The notes: a model not told the origin generated them from the sequence alone. A stretch of 64,000 nt of DNA from Acipenser ruthenus (GCF_902713425.1 NC_081201.1:27141613-27205612); one strand, 5' to 3'. Numbered from the stretch's first letter, positions 23,441 to 36,931 are shown. Made by a program: numbers and translations.

Positions 23441-25476
23441 GACCTCCAAGAATAATGCAGTAACTTACCAGGCTTGCACTAATATTATTATTTTATTAAC
23501 TAATTTGGGGAAATATAATGTTCAAGTGTTTTTGAAAGCCATAGCACATTCTAGATTCCAAAATGTATTATGGAGTAACATTGTTCCATTGCATTTATCG
23601 TATATGGCAAAAATAATTCAAATAAAAATATGTTGACGTATGTTTGGAGTGTGTTTGTAAGGTGGATTGTGTGCAAGTATTCTTTTAATATTTAAATGTA
23701 TGCTTATGGCAGGATTTTCAAAAGTTCGTAAATTTCGTTATTAAATAATCTTGCTAATGTGATTTCCAAAATTATGTTGATTTACAAAATAATGTTAATA
23801 ATATCTTAACAAGCAGTGCTTCTTGAGACTATTTATTTTGTTTGCGTGGGAATTTAAAAGGAAATCTGTGTTAATTGTCATAATTGATCAGGAGTTCATT
23901 TGCACTTGGAAAAGGAGGGTTTTAATTAAAGAAAGAGTGTAGCGGCTGTGACGCCGACAATACAGAGAGAGAGTGTACAAGAGGAGGGTTCCTTTCTTAC
24001 AGACTACTAGATAATTCAATATTTGTAGGTATGAAAATATTTAAGCTTTTTCTATACTTGTGGTTATAAATAAAATGTATTCACTTGTTTTAATCATTTG
24101 TAACCTTACGGAACATTTGTTCTATTGCTAAAATGATATACCGTTATTTGCACCTATGTATTGTTACACAAATTACCAATGCAACTGTAGCCTATATGAA
24201 CTCTGGATATGTACATTATATGACAACTGACCTGTACTGTAGATTTTATTTGAATTATACAAATAAAAACCTAAGAGTAAATAATGATATCTTGGTATAG
24301 AAAACGGCATACTAGATACTACAATAAAGTTTCCTTACAGGCAATAGATCATTGACATGGATTTTGCCTAAACGTATTTATAATGTTGTCAGACTTCCCC
24401 CACACTTAATGTACAATGTACACTTTCACACATTTGTATGCATATCAAATGTTCTTATAATACTGTAAGTGTTCGGTGGCTACTTCTAATCATGTTGAGT
24501 TTATTCAAAGAGGCAAGCAAAAATGCACATTAAAAGAGTTTTATATAGTAAGCTGTGTCAAAATAATGAGGGTAAATGACTAGTGGGATTTAAGTTTTTT
24601 TTTTTTTTTTTTTTTTTTTTAATCCGTACCGTCCATTTTTTACCCACACGCCAGATAATCGTAAATCAGCATTTTATATGTGAAGTGTTCTAAAAAATGT
24701 GTACATTCTGGATGACAAAATGCACAATTTTAAATGAAGTTTACAAATTATACACAAAATAGATATTCCCATTATTTTTTATTTCCATTTGGCTGCTGCT
24801 AGCTGGTGGGAGCTGTCTCCCTGTATGGTTGTAGTTTCCATAACAGCGAATTATGCTTCCATTCATTTATTTTTCTTAATCTCGTTAACATGCATTTTGA
24901 CTAACAAGTTTCCGATATCTAGTAATTGAGACAGGAAGGGATGTACGTGACCTGCGACAATTAAGAATTTTAATGAGAAATGCGTTCATTACTGATTCAT
25001 CGACTCAGTTTCAAAGCATTAACGGATTGATTTTTTTAACCCCCCCACCGATCTATACCAAAGCAATGTTTCATTTTTAAAGCAAATATTTATTCTTTCA
25101 GTTAATAACTGCAGGATGTTGCTAACCTTTTCAAAGCGTGCTTTAGGTATGTACACTAAAACAAAATCAGAGGAAAATGAAAGAAAATTATAGGAAGTTA
25201 CATTTCAAAAAGTGTTTTTCATTTTAATGTTAGTGTAAATTACTTTTGTAAATTAAGGGGTTTGGAGTACATTTCCATCTCAGGGTTTTGACTAGTTTAG
25301 TTTTATAAATGTATATTAGCAGGTCTGTCTGGGGCCTCAGTGTGTAAGCAGCTTTCAGCACATTGGTTCTGTACAGGAATGTCAATATAGTTATTATCAA
25401 ATACATATTTATTCTGGAAAATGTAATCATAATATTGAATTTCATTATCATCTTGATATCTTGTAATTTCTTACAG
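23441..25476. other. Intronic/intergenic stretch between IFIT relic and IFIT long exon, unit 1
   Basis: AT-rich. A T-run lies at 24597-24620, and a GC-richer patch GCGGCTGTGACGCCGACAAT at 23943-23962. The last 210 bases (from about 25267) are the conserved intron end shared with the downstream pseudogene. No coding signal. Confidence 0.6.
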
Positions 25477-26938
25477 CTCACAAAATACCCTGCACGACAA
25501 ACTGCTTCAACTAGAGTGTCACTTCACATGGGGTTTGAAAAAAGAAGAAATTAAGATGAAACATTTGGAAATGACGATACATGAAAATATTGACTTCTCT
25601 GTGGTCAAATATAAGGGAAAGCTCTACAATTACCATGCTTATGTGAAGCACCTGAAAGGTTTTAACGAAGAAGCCCTGAAATATCTAGAACAAGCTGAAG
25701 AGATAGCAAAGAAGGACCATGAAGATGAATTTGAGAAGCTGGTCATTGTCACTTATGGAAACTTTGCTTGGGTGTACTATCACATGGCTGAGCTCACCAA
25801 AGCCCAGAGCTACCTGGAGAAGCTGGAAGACATTTGCAAGACGTTCCCCACAGCCTCCCGCTACAGTGTCCTCCTTCCTGTTGTGTATGGGGAAAAGGGA
25901 TGGTCCTTTTTTAAGGTTTGTGACGAGAAACATTATAAGATAGCAAAAGAATGTTTTGAAAGGGCTCTTGAAGAAGAGCCAGATGAGAAGGAGTGGAATG
26001 CTGATTATGCCATTGTGCTGTACCGCCTTGAAACGTTTGGACCTTCAGTTTGTGCTGAAGACTCAGTTGCACTAAAACAGTTACAACACGCTCTAGAGCT
26101 AGATCCAGAAAACTCAGTTCTCATGGTATACCTGGGAATAAAACTGCACGTTTATGAACAAAATGAGGAAGCCCTGAAATTAGTGAATCAAGCTCTGAGG
26201 CTGTCACCAAATAACCCCTATATTATTAGACATGCGGCAAGGTTTTTCAGAAAATGTGGCTGTCCAGACAAATCCTTGGAGATATTAAAAGAGGCATTGC
26301 AAGCAGCTCCTGATTCATATTATCTACACTCTCAATTAGGACTTACCTACAAATCCAAAATTGGTAAATTCCAGGGCCAGTGGAATCAGGATCCCACAGA
26401 GGTTGAGAAATTTGTGAAATTAAGCATTTTATACTTTGAAAAAGCAGTTAGGATGAAACCATCAAGCATTCAAGATCAGGTAGATCTGGCACACATGTAT
26501 GCAGAATCTGGAGACATAAAGAAGGCAGAAGATATATATCAGAAATTATTTGAAATGCCAGTCACCTGGCTTGATGATATACAAACAATACATTTTTGTT
26601 TTGGGAGCTTCCAGTTCCATTACAAAAAATCAGAGCCTGATGCTATTAAACACTACAAAATTGGGTTACAGATCCAAAATACATCTTCACGAGGCAACCA
26701 GTGTTATGCTCAACTACAAAAAATTGCCAGAAGACGTATTGCAAGAAATCCACGTAATGCGGAAGGTTTTGCCATTTTGGGTTCAGCTCATCAACTCAGA
26801 AAGGAGCTACCGGAAGCACTCGACAACTATGAGAAGGCATTGCAGCTTGACCCAGGCAATGAAAGATACAAGAGTACTGTTTCTGACCTGTGTGTCCCTA
26901 TAATATGCTCTACCTTAAGAAATACTGTACTAAAATAA
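25477..26938 (+). CDS. ifit: IFIT family protein, intact long exon, unit 1 (gene 2)
   Basis: The acceptor TTTCTTACAG ends at 25476. With exon 1 (ATGGA at 21594) the protein is 488 aa: MDSQNTLHDKLLQLECHFTW and so on. The role is as for other IFITs: cytosolic TPR proteins that sequester foreign RNA. CHFTW is at 16-20, YGNFAWVYYH at 95-104, the pocket Lys at 148 and Arg at 185. Position 287 is Ser where gene 1 and human IFIT1 have His; Gln288 is kept. The C-terminal 15 residues (CVPIICSTLRNTVLK) have no match in gene 1 and appear to come from former 3' UTR. AATAAA at 26934-26939 overlaps the stop. The codon at 25535 is TTG (Leu22), not the start. No interruption is seen. It differs from gene 3 at 15 and from gene 4 at 10 residues. 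Confidence 0.93.
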
Positions 26939-26939
26939 A

Positions 26940-27876
26940 TTAAAATGCAATGACAGCGGTGGGAATATTTCTTAGTATTTCCTGTTTGGTTAGTTTCTGG
27001 TTGTGACATTCATACAACAAATTAATCTGTTTTTAAATATTAAAGAGATGTTACTATTTGGATAAATAACCGCAAAACGTAAAATTGAAAATTAAACTAT
27101 GTCCTAATTATGTGATGTGAATTGACCCAATGAACTGATTTTCATCACTGTTTACCAGCTTTGAATCATTAGAGAAATATTTCAGCTTTTAAAATGTGTG
27201 AATTATATAATTCAATAGTTATTTGTTGTAATTGTGATATGAATTGACATAAAAAAATAAACTGACCTTCGTTATTGCTTATTTGCTTTTAATTATTAAA
27301 GAGATGTTTTGATTCATAATTGTGAAATGTATAATCAATAATGGTATTATTTTTTAATTATGTGATGTGATTTGGTTTTTTGAAAATGTTATCATTCTAA
27401 TTGTGATATAACTAAATGATACTTTGTTACTCTATTTAAGTGACTTCTGTGATGATTTGTCATTGTCTTGGTTTTTTCTAAAGCTGAAATGGTCAAATAC
27501 ATTTCTGGACTTTGTCTGAGGGAATTACTTTTTTATTTTCTGAAAATAAAAGTAACCCCCCCCCCCCCCCCCCAAAAAAAAAAAAACATGTTGAATAACC
27601 AGCTGCTGATTTCACAAAATGTGCTGATGTGTTACTGTATTAAATTTTCACAAATGTGTCCTTATAATATGCTGTACCTTAAGAAATACTAAAATAAATT
27701 CAAATTCAATTACACATGTTTTGACTCGATGTCTTTTTGAATATCTTGTAATTTACATTCATACTAGTATCTCTACTAAGTACAAATCCAATATTTCTTT
27801 TACTACTATTTCTCTCTTCTACACCTCTGATTTTTTTTAAATGCAAGACTCCGATGAATCAATACAGACACATTCT
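26940..27876. other. 3' flank of gene 2 with an IFIT 3'-end echo
   Basis: AT-rich 3' UTR-like DNA. A C-run followed by an A-run lies at about 27557-27588. At about 27650-27705 the phrase ATAATATGCTGTACCTTAAG repeats the gene's own C-terminal/3' UTR sequence, a sign of an older, deleted gene copy. An AATAAA follows at about 27692. Confidence 0.6.
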
Positions 27877-27971
27877 CCAATGGCTGTCTTGGGTTCAGCT
27901 CTTCAACTCAGAAAGGAAAAACCACAAGCTATCGACTGTAAAGAGAAAGCATTGCAGCTTGACACAGGCTA
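27877..27971 (+). pseudogene. IFIT C-terminal scrap fused to an intron, unit 1
   Basis: It encodes a decayed version of the last TPR (VLGSALQLRKEKPQAIDCKE then KALQLDTG). It breaks off at GACACAGGC and continues directly as intron sequence found before both IFIT long exons of the unit (CTACATTTCCATCTCAGG). The matching scraps are at about 41,812-41,905 and 55,791-55,885. It marks a deletion that removed a gene's end and the next gene's start. Confidence 0.85.
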
Positions 27972-28169
27972 CATTTCCATCTCAGGGTTTTTGATTAGTT
28001 TAGTTTTATAAATGTATATTAGCAGGTCTGTCTGGGGCCTCAGTGTGTAAGCAGCTTTCAGAACATGGGTTCTGTACAGGAATGTCAATATAGCTCTTAT
28101 CAAATACTTGATAAGAATGTAATCATAATATTGAATTTCATTATCATCTTGATATCTTATAATTTACAG

Positions 28170-29578
28170 CTTACAAAATACCCTGCATGACAAACTGCTT
28201 CAACTAGAGTGTAACTTCACATGGGGTTTGAAAAAAGAAGAAATTAAAATTAACGATTTGGAAATGACGATTCTTGAAAATATACAATTCTCCCTGGAAA
28301 AATCTAAGAGAAAACTCTACAATAACCTTGCACCTACAATGTTTTAATGCAGAAGCCCTGAAATATCTAGAACAAGCTGAAGAGATAACAAAGAAGGACC
28401 ATGAAGATGAATTTGAGAAGCTGACCATTGTTACTTATGGAAACTTTGCCTGGGTGTACTATCACATGCATAAGTTGACCCAAGCTGAGAGCTACCTGGA
28501 GAAACTGGAAGACATTTCCAAGATGTTCCCCACAGCCTCCCGCTACAGTGTCCTCCTTCCTGCTGTGTATGGGGAAAAGTGATGGTCCTTTTTGAAGTTT
28601 TGTGACAAGAAACAGTATAAGATAGCAGAAGAATGTTTTGAAAGGGCTCTTGAAGAAGAGCCAGATGAGAAGGAGTGGAATGCTGATCATGCTATTGTGC
28701 TGTACTGCCTTGAAACGTTTGGACCTTCAGTTTGTGCTGAAGACTCAGTTGCACTAAAACAGTTAATACATGCTCTAGAGCTAGATCCAGAAAACCCAGT
28801 TCTCATGGTACACCTGTGAACAAAACTGCAGGTTTATGAACAAAATGAGGAAGCCCTGGAACTAGTGAAGCAAGCTCTGAGGCTGTCACCACAAAGCCCC
28901 AGTATTGCTGGATATGTGGCAAGGTTTTTCAGAAACCATGGCTGTCCAGACAAATCCTTGGAGATATTAAAAGAGTCATTGAAAGCAGCTCCTGATTCAT
29001 ATCCTCTACACTATCAATTAGGACTTACCTACAGATCCAACATTGGTAAATTCCAGGGCCAGTGGAATCAGGATCCCACAGAGGTTGAGCAATTTGTTAA
29101 ATTAAGTATTGTACACTTAGAAAAGGCTGTTAAGATGAAGCTATCTAAAATTCAACCTCAGTTAGAGATGGCACAAATGTATGCAGAATGTAATCACAAG
29201 CAGAAGATATATATCAGAGGTTATTTGACATGCCAATTACCTGGCTTGATGATATACAGGGATTACAGCTTTGTTTTGGGAAGTTCCAGTACTATTACAA
29301 AAAATCAGAGCCTGATGCTATTAAACATTATAAAATTGGGTTACAGATCCAAAATACATCTTCACGAGGCAACCAGTGTTATGCTCAGCTACAAAAAATT
29401 GCCAAAATTGCAAAGAATCAACATGCAGAAGGTTTTGCCATTTTGGGTTCAGCTCATCAACTCAGAAACAAGATACCACAAGCACTCGACTACTATGAGA
29501 AGGCATGACCCAGGGAATGAAAGATACATGGGTGCTGTTGACCTGTGTGAATCATTGCAGTACAAATGCACTGTATAA
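28170..29578 (+). pseudogene. IFIT pseudogene, unit 1
   Basis: An acceptor (AATTTACAG, ends 28169) and correct phase are kept, encoding LQNTLHDKLLQLECNFTWGL. An 11-base deletion near 28330-28345 shifts the frame after KRKLYNN. Other lesions are an in-frame TGA at about 28580 (unit 1 only), a TGA after MVHL at about 28817 (shared by all units), a 7-base deletion near 29195 (unit 1 only), and an 8-base loss near 29505 before the last TPR. The reading frame between lesions is still clearly IFIT. The C-terminus ends with TAA at 29576-29578, upstream of sequence that is coding in gene 2. Confidence 0.92.
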
Positions 29579-30445
29579 TCTCTCCACAAATGTGTCTCTA
29601 TAATATGCTCTACCTTAAGAAATACTCTATTAAAATAAATAAAAATTCAATGACAGAGGTGGGAATATTTCTTGGTACTCCTGTTTTGTTATTTTCTGAT
29701 TGTGACATTATGACAACAGATTTGTCCGTTTTTAAATATTAAAGAGATGTTACCATTTGGAAAAACAGCTGCAAAACGTATCATTGATAATCGTATTAGG
29801 TCCGAATTATGTGATGTGGATTGACCCAATGAACTGCTTTTTGTCATTGTTTACCAGCTTCGAATCATTAGAGAAATATTTCAACTTTTAAATATTGTGA
29901 ATTGTACCATTTAAAATAGTTATTTGTTGTAATTGTGACATGAATTGACTAATAGAAAATGAACTGACCTCTGTTATTGCTTATCTGCTTTTAATTATTA
30001 AAGAGATGTTTTTTAATTTGAGTCATAATTGTGAAATGTATAATGGTATTATTTTTTAATTATGTGATGTGATTTGACTAATTGAAAATATTATCATTCT
30101 AATTGTGATGTAACTAATTGATACTTTGTTGCTCTATTTAAGTGATTTCTCTGATGATTTTATTCAATCTGACAAAGACCTAGTGGTCGAAACGTCATTG
30201 TCTTGTTTTTTAACAGTGAAATTATCAAATAAACATCTAGACTTTGTCTGAGAGAATGCTTTTTTATTTTCTTAAAGTAAAACTGAAAAAAGTTGAATAA
30301 TCAGCTGCTGATTATAAGTTATTTTTCTCCCAATATGAATACATACAAATGGGTTATGCTTCACCTTGATCAAAAAATCATTACAATTATTTTGAACAGG
30401 GATAGACCTTGCTGTTACAAAAAACACCTAAATAGCAGTCACCAA
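29579..30445. other. 3' flank of IFIT pseudogene, unit 1
   Basis: It aligns with the 3' flank of gene 2, with AATAAATAAAAATTC near 29635. A hairpin module CTGACAAAGACC-TAGT-GGTCGAAACG lies at 30169-30194, related to the hammerhead-like core near 7830. AATAAAC occurs near 30228. No coding signal. Confidence 0.55.
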
Positions 30446-30454
30446 AGAAAGAAA

Positions 30455-30494
<40 letters not shown>

Positions 30495-30497
30495 AAA
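30446..30497. repeat. (GAAA)n microsatellite, unit 1
   Basis: About 12 copies of GAAA. The same locus has more copies in unit 2 (about 44,395-44,464) and unit 3 (about 57,991-58,055), so it is a length-variable marker of the array. Confidence 0.95.
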
Positions 30498-30522
30498 GCC
30501 TTTACATTGTATCTCATTGTAT

Positions 30523-31132
30523 CTTATTATTATTATTATTATTATTATTATTTATTTCTTAGCAGACGCCCTTATCCAGGGCGACTTACAATCGTAAGCA
30601 AATACATTTCAAGTGTTACAATACAAGTAATACAATAAGAGCAAGAAATACAATAACTTTTGTTCAAGCAAAGTATAAGTGTGACAAACCACAATTCAAT
30701 AATACAGCAGATAATAGTGATAGTTACATCAGGATATGATTAAATACAAAGTACTACAGGTTAAGCACTTGGCAGATTACAGTATTCTGAAGTACAGGAT
30801 TAAATGCAGTAAAATAGGGGCAGATAAGAGCAAAATAAAGCACATTTACATGAAGGGTGATAGTGTCCCAGGATACAAACAGAGGAGTTCTACAGGTGCT
30901 CTTTGAAGAGGTGAGTCTTAAGGAGGCGCCGGAATGTGGTCAGGGACTGGGCAGTCCTGACATCTGTAGGAAGGTAATTCCACCACTGCGGAGCAAGGGT
31001 GGAGAAGGAGCGGGCTCTGGAGGCAGGGGAGCGTAGCGGAGGTAGAGCTAGTCTTCTAGTGCAGGCGGAGCGGAGAGGTCGAGTGGGGGTGTAGGGAGAG
31101 ATGAGGGTCTGGAGGTAGCTGGGTGCAGTCTG
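30523..31132 (-). mobile_element. 5'-truncated L2/CR1-like LINE, unit 1
   Basis: On the minus strand the sequence encodes the end of a LINE reverse-transcriptase ORF: TLISPYTPTRPLRSACTRRL, then RSFSTLAPQWWNYLPTDVRT and TFRRLLKTHLFKEHL followed by stop. It ends 3' in GTAAGTCGCCCTGGATAAGG and (TAA)n. The truncation is at about 31,132. The same 3' tail ends the SINE of units 2 and 3. The L2/CR1 clade assignment rests on the C-terminal motif and the tail with simple repeat. Confidence 0.85.
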
Positions 31133-32162
31133 ATTGTTTTTTGTCAGCTATAGGCTTTATACACATAAAAAGAAAGCTGTTTTAAACACACAAAACATAT
31201 TAGCGTTAAAATTTAGTGATGAGAAACAGAGTTTATATGTATTATGACTGTAAGTATTGTATGCGAATGAATTGTGCAGGTATTTGCAAAATGAGGGAAT
31301 ACAGTAAAAACATATTTGTTTCACCATTTAACAATGAATACTAGGCTATTTTAATGTAATTGTGTGCTACTGTCTTGCTGTTCCATTTGTCATTCAACCA
31401 AAATTTTAAAAATATGAGAAAAATAACCGGAGCTTGCTGACGCTCCAGTGCCTTCTATACTTTCTTATGCGCTGGAAAGGAAATGTGTTAACATTAGAGA
31501 TCACTTTTTTCTCAACCAAAAGTCAAATATCATGAACGGTGACAAAAATTAAATTTCTTGTGGTTACAGTTCTTTTTCAGGAAGGCTTGTCTATATAAGC
31601 TATATAAAAATATTATCGTTTTTTTTTTTAAATAAAGAAACATACACTGCCCCTAACCTCTCACTCGCGTCCAGCACCTGTATGTGCCAGTTCTGATTAT
31701 CTTTTTAAAACCTGACATTCGATTATTTCAGACAACTTGTCTTTCTCAAGACATGTCCCATAGCCATAACATGACAATGTAAACTGACGGTGAATGCCAT
31801 TTACGTCTTATGTAGGGGACACAGCTCATTTGCATACCTCTAACAATTGGTTAGATACAATCCTCGGTAACAATCCATGATCTAAACCCATTACTGGCCG
31901 GTACAATAACCAGGCAGTAGTTTTATAAATCCCATGTTAAATACTGCCCAGTCATTTTTTTTAATGGCCGCAAATTACCGCCACCTTTTATGCATATGGG
32001 GACGTGAGCTCAATCGCATGCAGATTCAGCGAGTTCCAAATCTATTAAAAAATAAAAACTTCCTTTGATTAAACTCTTTACGCAAAAACGATGCACAGGC
32101 TTGACTATCGATAGTTGTCAAACGATAGAATGCATCAAGTAATCGATAATTGCCTCAGCCTT
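31133..32162. other. Unit 1, 3' end: no gene
   Basis: AT-rich sequence repeated at about 45,121-46,149 and 58,712-59,774. Includes an ATCGATAGTTGTCAAACGAT stretch near 32,107 that can form a small inverted repeat with TAATCGATAATT. No coding potential. Confidence 0.5.
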
Positions 32163-33313
32163 ACTCGTATATAATAGTTAATTTGTTACCTTCTGTCCTC
32201 AACTGTCAGCTGTAATTATTAGGGAATTTGTAAGTTAGTGTGCAAGTTTACAGTTCATTGACACTCCTCCGCATATGGCAACCACTGACAAGATGTTATC
32301 ACATATGTTGTCAATAACAATATTTATTAGTTATTACACAGTACAACGACCCATAGTGTCATCACAGAATCACGCGATTTGAACCTTGACTGATGATGCA
32401 TAGGTGTTACCCTATTATTAGCTATCTGATACAAGTTCTGTAGATGTATTGCACTTTAATTGACCTTTAAATGCTAGCTCATATGTTTCGATTTATCAAA
32501 ACCTGAAACTGGCAGAGTTCCAAGTTGGTTCCTTTCCAACCTAGGTGGCATTCTCACCAATAAGTTTTTGTTTCTGTTCTGCTCAAGCTTGTTTTTCACT
32601 GAGGATTATTTAGATGCTTCCTTGTTCATTGAAAATATTTTAGCTGCAATGGCTGTTAGTTTTAAAAACATTACAGTGGATTGACAGGAACTGAAACAAA
32701 ATAACTAATCAAAATCTGCATCACAAAACATTAAGCACTAAATAATGTCTTAACATGCTGGGAAGTTAAATAATTAACTGCACATAATTAAAGTGTCTCA
32801 GAATGACTCCTGTACTGCATATGATACAGAATGTATCCTCTTCCTCAGTTTCTAAACATCAGAAACATTGATTCAGGGGCTTCTTTTAAAAAATGACTTG
32901 GTTTACATAGACAGCAGCAGACTAAGATGAAACCAGTGTGATTGGGGGTTCTGTCAGCCCCAGTTAGGATTGCAGGCTGGTGCAATCATTCTCAAATGCA
33001 GGAGGTTTCCTTATAAGAGTCCAATGTGAAGGAAACTGGAGACAGCTGTTAAACATATAGTTATATATGTAAATATATACTCATGTGGCGTGAGACGAAA
33101 AGCTTTGAAAGGGTGTTTGTAAATGACAATAGTTTTGCATACCAGATTCCTTCTTCATTGTTCACAACATGAAAAACCGGAAATGTTTTGGTTATAATAA
33201 AAAATGTTTTTAACAGCCAGGTGTTGTAATACCAATAGATGTTATTGCCTTGTATTTGCTTGAGCATTTTTTTTTTCTTTTTGCATAGAGTTTCTTGTTT
33301 CTTGTAATTTCAC

Positions 33314-33385
33314 CTGAAAAAGAGACCTCTGAGATCTTGAAAGCTTGTGATTAATTATTGTTTAGTTAGTCTAATAAAAGGTATC
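33314..33385 (+). repeat. Repeat-end module CTGAAAAAGAG...CTTGAAAGC, unit 2
   Basis: CTGAAAAAGAGACC, a partial hairpin, then CTTGAAAGCTTG and TTAGTTAGTCTAATAAAAGG. Equivalent modules lie at about 47,301 (unit 3), 61,044 (unit 4) and, decayed, 19,830 (unit 1). I recall such ends from widespread fish and amphibian retroelements. The class, possibly Penelope-like, is uncertain. Confidence 0.4.
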
Positions 33386-33672
33386 ACTTCTTCTCTTTGT
33401 CTTTTGTTTTTAGAATAAATTCAAATTGGTTAACTTCTTTGTTAACAAATTTGAATGTATTATTAGATTGTATGTATTTAACATTCAACATAGTACCAGT
33501 CTGCACAATTGCCATTGCAGAATGCATTGGCAGAAAATTGATATAATAAGGAGTGCCGCTGAAATTGGGGAAGCTATTAGTGATTCAAATATGTTATATA
33601 TATTAGGGAGAGGAGACTGTTATCTATTTAGAGATACACATATATTTACAGTAGTGAGCGAGTGGGGTAAAA

Positions 33673-33915
33673 TATGGCCAAATGTTGCTTCATAAAGTCA
33701 AATGAAACCTGCTGAACAATGTTACATTAACATATTGAATGACATACTGCTTTGTAGTTTTCCATATACTTAACGAAAAACTGACAAAAATGGAAAAATT
33801 GGACATTTCAAAATCTAATATGAAATACTGTACTACTGTTATGGCATCCGGTAAACTTTTGTAGTTTCTTTGATTACATGATGTTAAATAAAATATCTAA
33901 ATGATGTTCATAACC
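33673..33915. mobile_element. Tc1-type MITE fragment, unit 2
   Basis: It aligns with 9663-10012 but lacks both ends. An additional 30 bases are missing near its start compared with the unit 3 and 4 copies (about 47,661-47,930 and 61,421-61,695). Confidence 0.75.
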
Positions 33916-34451
33916 CCAGTCTTTAATGAACTTCTGTTGTTTGAAAGTGTTCCAAAACCAGAACCCCAAAACTATGTTATACATTGCAAGTTTTTGTTTT
34001 TTCATTTTGTAACATTAACAGGATTTTTCTCATTTAACAAAAATCTGAGTTAATTAAAGAATGGAGGAAACACTTTGAAAATATGGCCCAATATCTTTTA
34101 AGCTAAAATCTGTTGTAGAGGACATATGTTTGGAGTGTGTTTGTAAGGTGGATTGTATGCTTAAGAGACCAAGGGGGACATGTATCAAGATTGAATGACA
34201 CAGTGCTAAACTGGCAGAGTGTAAAGCAGCACTCTGCCACGGCACAAATTTTACCCCATCCCGAATGTAATCCAGCTGTGAGAAATGGTTTCCCCTTGGT
34301 TTCTTAATATAAAAGTCAAATTATAGTCTGTGCAGTGTTTATAAATGCTTGCTGGAACATCATGAGTGGACAGTGTGCATTTTACATTTCCAAGTGCCTT
34401 AGAAGACGCACTTCTAGGGGGAACCACTTTCCACGGCTGCAATACACAGCA

Positions 34452-34615
34452 TATCGATAGGTTATGGATGTAACCCCGGTTCCCTGAAAGAAAGATGACC
34501 ACCAACCAATACTTTTGGGATATGCCTGCCACAGGTCAGGCATTCACTGAGCATTTTATATCATAGCTGCCAATAGGTCCCGGTCCTCAGTCCTGCCGGC
34601 TGAGGTATTAAATAG
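34452..34615. mobile_element. DIRS-like element, short terminal remnant, unit 2
   Basis: It matches the terminal part of the element that begins at about 62,233 (TAACCCCGGTTCCCTGAAAG and the ACCAACCAATACTTTTGGG phrase). Only this terminal piece remains. It is a fossil without coding content. Confidence 0.7.
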
Positions 34616-35179
34616 TAAAGCAAAGGGTCTAGGTGCAAAGGGTCTAGGTGTGGTATAGCAAAGGGTCTGGGTGTGGTAAACTGGATAACAAATGTCCCAC
34701 TGTATTAATCTGCATGTATTCATCTCTCACAGTATCTTGACAGTATTGTATATATCATACGCATGTTAAACTAAACACATACATCATCTCATTTTTCCAG
34801 TTCCAGCCAAGTTCAGGTAATATATGAACATATATATCAACAAACCAAGGCATACAGGATTCCAAAGGAAGTATTTACAATGATGTGCTGCTCACTTTGT
34901 AAAGTATGCACTTTACATTGCATGACTGGATTCACATTGCTTGACAGCCTGGCCCCTTACTGCTGTCCCAGTTTCTTAGCTCTTAACTTTTTCACATGTT
35001 GGTTTCAACTACTCCATTTTTAAAAACGTGGCACAGTTCAAAGTACATTTAAGCTCAATTTGTTCATCAATCATTTTTTTTAATGATATGATAAGAATCA
35101 CGTATCTATTGCGTTTTGATTTGGATTACAACAGCGATATTTTATGGACCTATTGTGCCACGTGTGCCATCAGGTACAG

Positions 35180-35290
35180 TATTTAAGAGGGGTTTTTGTC
35201 ATGTTTTCCTGCATCTTGCAGTGTCCTGATTGCAAGACAACTTAAAGAAATCTTTACCCGGCTGTGATTGTCCCCAGTCAACAGTATGGA
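35180..35290 (+). promoter_or_regulatory. TATA box and first exon (ATGGA) of unit 2 IFIT gene
   Basis: TATTTAAG at 35180-35187, ATGGA at 35286-35290, then donor GTAAGTA. The sequence is nearly identical to 21499-21598. No clear ISRE is seen close upstream. Confidence 0.6.
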
Positions 35291-35925
35291 GTAAGTACTT
35301 CAGAGATTGCTATGAGTGAATATGATACTGTTTGTTATGAGGAATAGAAATAAGAATCAATTCGTTATGGTTTTTTGTCACATTACAGTATGCTAATATG
35401 AATACACAGATGTGATTTCCACTTGTTGGATGTAAAATGGTTAGCTTGCTTCTTAAATAATGTAATCAGACAAACAAAATAAAGCAATTTCAGGACAGTT
35501 CTGTTGTGTTATTCTCACGGATCGAAGTATCAGTACAGGCATACAGTAAGTTATTTTTAAATAATTATTGATACGCATGCATTTGTGAAATTCATAGAAT
35601 CGTTAGCTAAAGCCTACGGATATATTTTTATTATGGAATTGCCATTCGTAAGCAGGTTTTGAACTATAACTGTGCTACATCTTAATAATTACATCAGGTT
35701 TTTACTATTGCTGGAAAAACGTTTCTCAGTCACTTTACTGCTTTACAGCTATGGTCAAAAGTTTTGCATCACCCAATAGAATGAACTAATTTTATTTCAT
35801 AAAGTCGAAAGAAAACTACTGAATAATGTTACGTTAACATATTGAATTACATACCGCTTTGCATTTTCCATATACTTAATGAAAAACTGACATAAATTGA
35901 AAAAGGTATATAAGGTATATATATA

Positions 35926-36930
<1,005 letters not shown>

Positions 36931-36931
36931 G

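Noticed and set aside
24568-24580. Alternative first exon AATGAGGGTAAATG closer to gene 2
   Set aside because: The only usable donor there gives phase 0, which would throw the long exon out of frame.
25685-25933. Minus-strand 82-aa frame conserved in all IFIT copies
   Set aside because: It is an antisense shadow of the conserved IFIT coding sequence.
26550-26903. 117-aa plus-strand frame inside the IFIT exon
   Set aside because: It is an out-of-frame shadow; its conservation follows from the recent duplication.
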